Position numbers and translations under genes: made by a program. From assembly GCA_014382085.1 (NCBI GenBank), contig JACNKJ010000323.1, positions 1 to 7,707 on the forward strand: a stretch of DNA of 7,707 bases. Reading direction: 5' to 3'. Shown here in pieces: positions 6,820-7,707 of this stretch. How positions within the stretch are numbered: the first letter of the stretch is position 1; each line of letters opens with the position of its first letter. The stretch comes from a bacterium. GTDB lineage: Bacteria; Krumholzibacteriota; Krumholzibacteriia; JACNKJ01. Below the pieces are notes generated by a model. It worked only from the letters and a program-made list of their open reading frames with translations, ran no database searches and was not told the origin of the DNA.

Positions 6820-7707
6820 CTATACCAGGCCGTAGCGCTTTCTCAGGCCCCATTCCGCAGCCAGGAGTCCGAGAAAGAGGAGGAAGAAAAGGGGATGGTC
6901 CCAGATCCGAAGCCGGATCTTTCGAATCTGTTCATGGGCTTCTCGAGGCAGTACCTCGCGAAGAACGTCTACTTGTACGCTCGGGAAAAACTCGCCATCG
7001 CTCACGGCGGCAAGCCACCTGAGAGCCGAGGGGGATGCTTCCATCCGTGCGAACTCACCCACATCGGGCAGGATCGGCAATTCAATTTCGCGCGCGAGAC
7101 TCTCACCGCTTTGAAGTCGGGCTTCTAACTCCAAACTAAAGTCCGCTGCGGGTAGAGCAGGAAGCTGCGCGGTGAAATCATCACCTACGCGCTCGGGTGC
7201 ATCAAAGCTGCCCGAAGCCACCCATTCGCCCTTCTCTCGAAGTGTCCAGCGCAGTTCACCCTGTTCGAGTCGACGAAAATCCGCATCGAACAAACCCGCA
7301 CGAAGTTCGGTGGCCCTGCCGCTTCGCCGCAATCTTTCCGGCGGAAGAATCTGGATGCGCTCGGGCGGATTACGCCGACTCAGCCAGCGAATCAATCCCG
7401 AGTAAAGGGCCGCCAGATTCTCTCGGCCCGCATCATCGGCCAAAGCCATTCGATAGAGACCCTCACCCGATAGCAAAACCTGTCGGCGGCCATTCCACAC
7501 CCGTGCGCCTAAGACTGTGCGACCCTCGTTTTCAATGAGCGACCTTAGTCCAGGCGCTTCCAAGGAGCGCATGGATTCCATTTCAGGCAAAGAGGCCGCC
7601 GCGCCGGCCTTGGCTTCCAGGGCGCCTAAAGATTCATGGCGAAAAGCCTCTGGGGCCCATCTAAGGGGAAACTCCACTTGGTACGCCGGATTCAGGCGAA
7701 AATCTAG
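6820..7707 (-). CDS. BatA/VWA-like membrane-anchored protein, C-terminal part (5' end off the right edge)
   Basis: The frame is open from the right edge to TAG at 6820-6822, giving 295 visible residues. A GTG at 7677 is internal, since ten sense codons precede it with no stop. Residues about 11-105 include RRQVLLSGEGLYRM and LYSGLIRWLSRR. These resemble the end of the amidotransferase-like or VWA-like region of BatA-type membrane proteins, which carry a GLWRW...RWL signature. An Ig-like region follows (about 118-220; LRWTLREKGEWVASGSFDAP, FSLELEAR). Then comes ALRWLAAVSDGEFF, matching the L-x-x-LA-x-x-TGG-x-x-F block of that family. The end is a single membrane helix, HPLFFLLFLGLLAAEWGLRK, with a short basic cytoplasmic tail RYGLV. 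The role in such families is unclear and the exact family needs the missing N-terminus. The next gene starts 30 bases after the stop, in the same frame, so it is probably the same operon. Confidence 0.75.
   Translation of the reverse strand, partial: LDFRLNPAYQVEFPLRWAPEAFRHESLGALEAKAGAAASLPEMESMRSLEAPGLRSLIENEGRTVLGARVWNGRRQVLLSGEGLYRMALADDAGRENLAALYSGLIRWLSRRNPPERIQILPPERLRRSGRATELRAGLFDADFRRLEQGELRWTLREKGEWVASGSFDAPERVGDDFTAQLPALPAADFSLELEARLQSGESLAREIELPILPDVGEFARMEASPSALRWLAAVSDGEFFPSVQVDVLREVLPREAHEQIRKIRLRIWDHPLFFLLFLGLLAAEWGLRKRYGLV

Noticed and set aside
7675..7677. GTG as the start of the BatA/VWA-like protein
   Set aside because: The frame stays open upstream to the window edge with protein-like codons (LNPAYQ), there is no ribosome binding site, and the family should have a long N-terminal part.

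Overview
The window reads as a piece of a GC-rich bacterial genome, probably an uncultured diderm (Gram-negative-type envelope). Clues to lineage are indirect. There is a lamin-tail protein ending in a FlgD-Ig-like C-terminal domain, a BNR/VPS10-type repeat protein of a kind common in Fibrobacteres-Chlorobi-Bacteroidetes (FCB) relatives and allied candidate phyla, a BatA/VWA-type membrane protein, and two beta-barrel-like exported proteins. I place it in or near the FCB superphylum with modest confidence and cannot name a genus.

Everything is transcribed from the minus strand, so read it from high to low coordinates. First comes the 3' part of a membrane-anchored BatA/VWA-like protein (6820-7707, start outside the window). 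It is followed by a secreted LTD-CARDB-like-LTD-FlgD-Ig protein (5176-6789). Next is a short exported protein whose frame is cut by a single in-frame UAG (4472-5179), then a 434-residue exported protein with beta-barrel-like strand patterning (3168-4472). The middle genes overlap by 4 and 1 bases, which suggests one operon making an envelope or surface module of unknown function.

After a 58-base gap with a very strong ribosome binding site comes anmK (1970-3109). A SpoIID/LytB-domain lipoprotein (637-1968) follows, one base after the anmK stop. The two fit one theme: SpoIID-type enzymes can cut glycan strands and leave 1,6-anhydro-MurNAc, and AnmK converts that sugar to MurNAc-6-phosphate. 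Next is a tRNA-Asp(GTC) (498-572) with its own recognisable promoter and a strong terminator hairpin. Last is the 5' part of a BNR/VPS10-like exported protein (1-428) that runs off the left edge.

The last ~100 bases at the left edge look degraded, with G-rich miscalls on the outward-reading strand and a probable frameshift, as expected at a contig end. The most notable anomaly is the lone in-frame UAG at 4952-4954. I found no mobile element, CRISPR array or defence-like locus, and no stretch over 300 bases without a gene.
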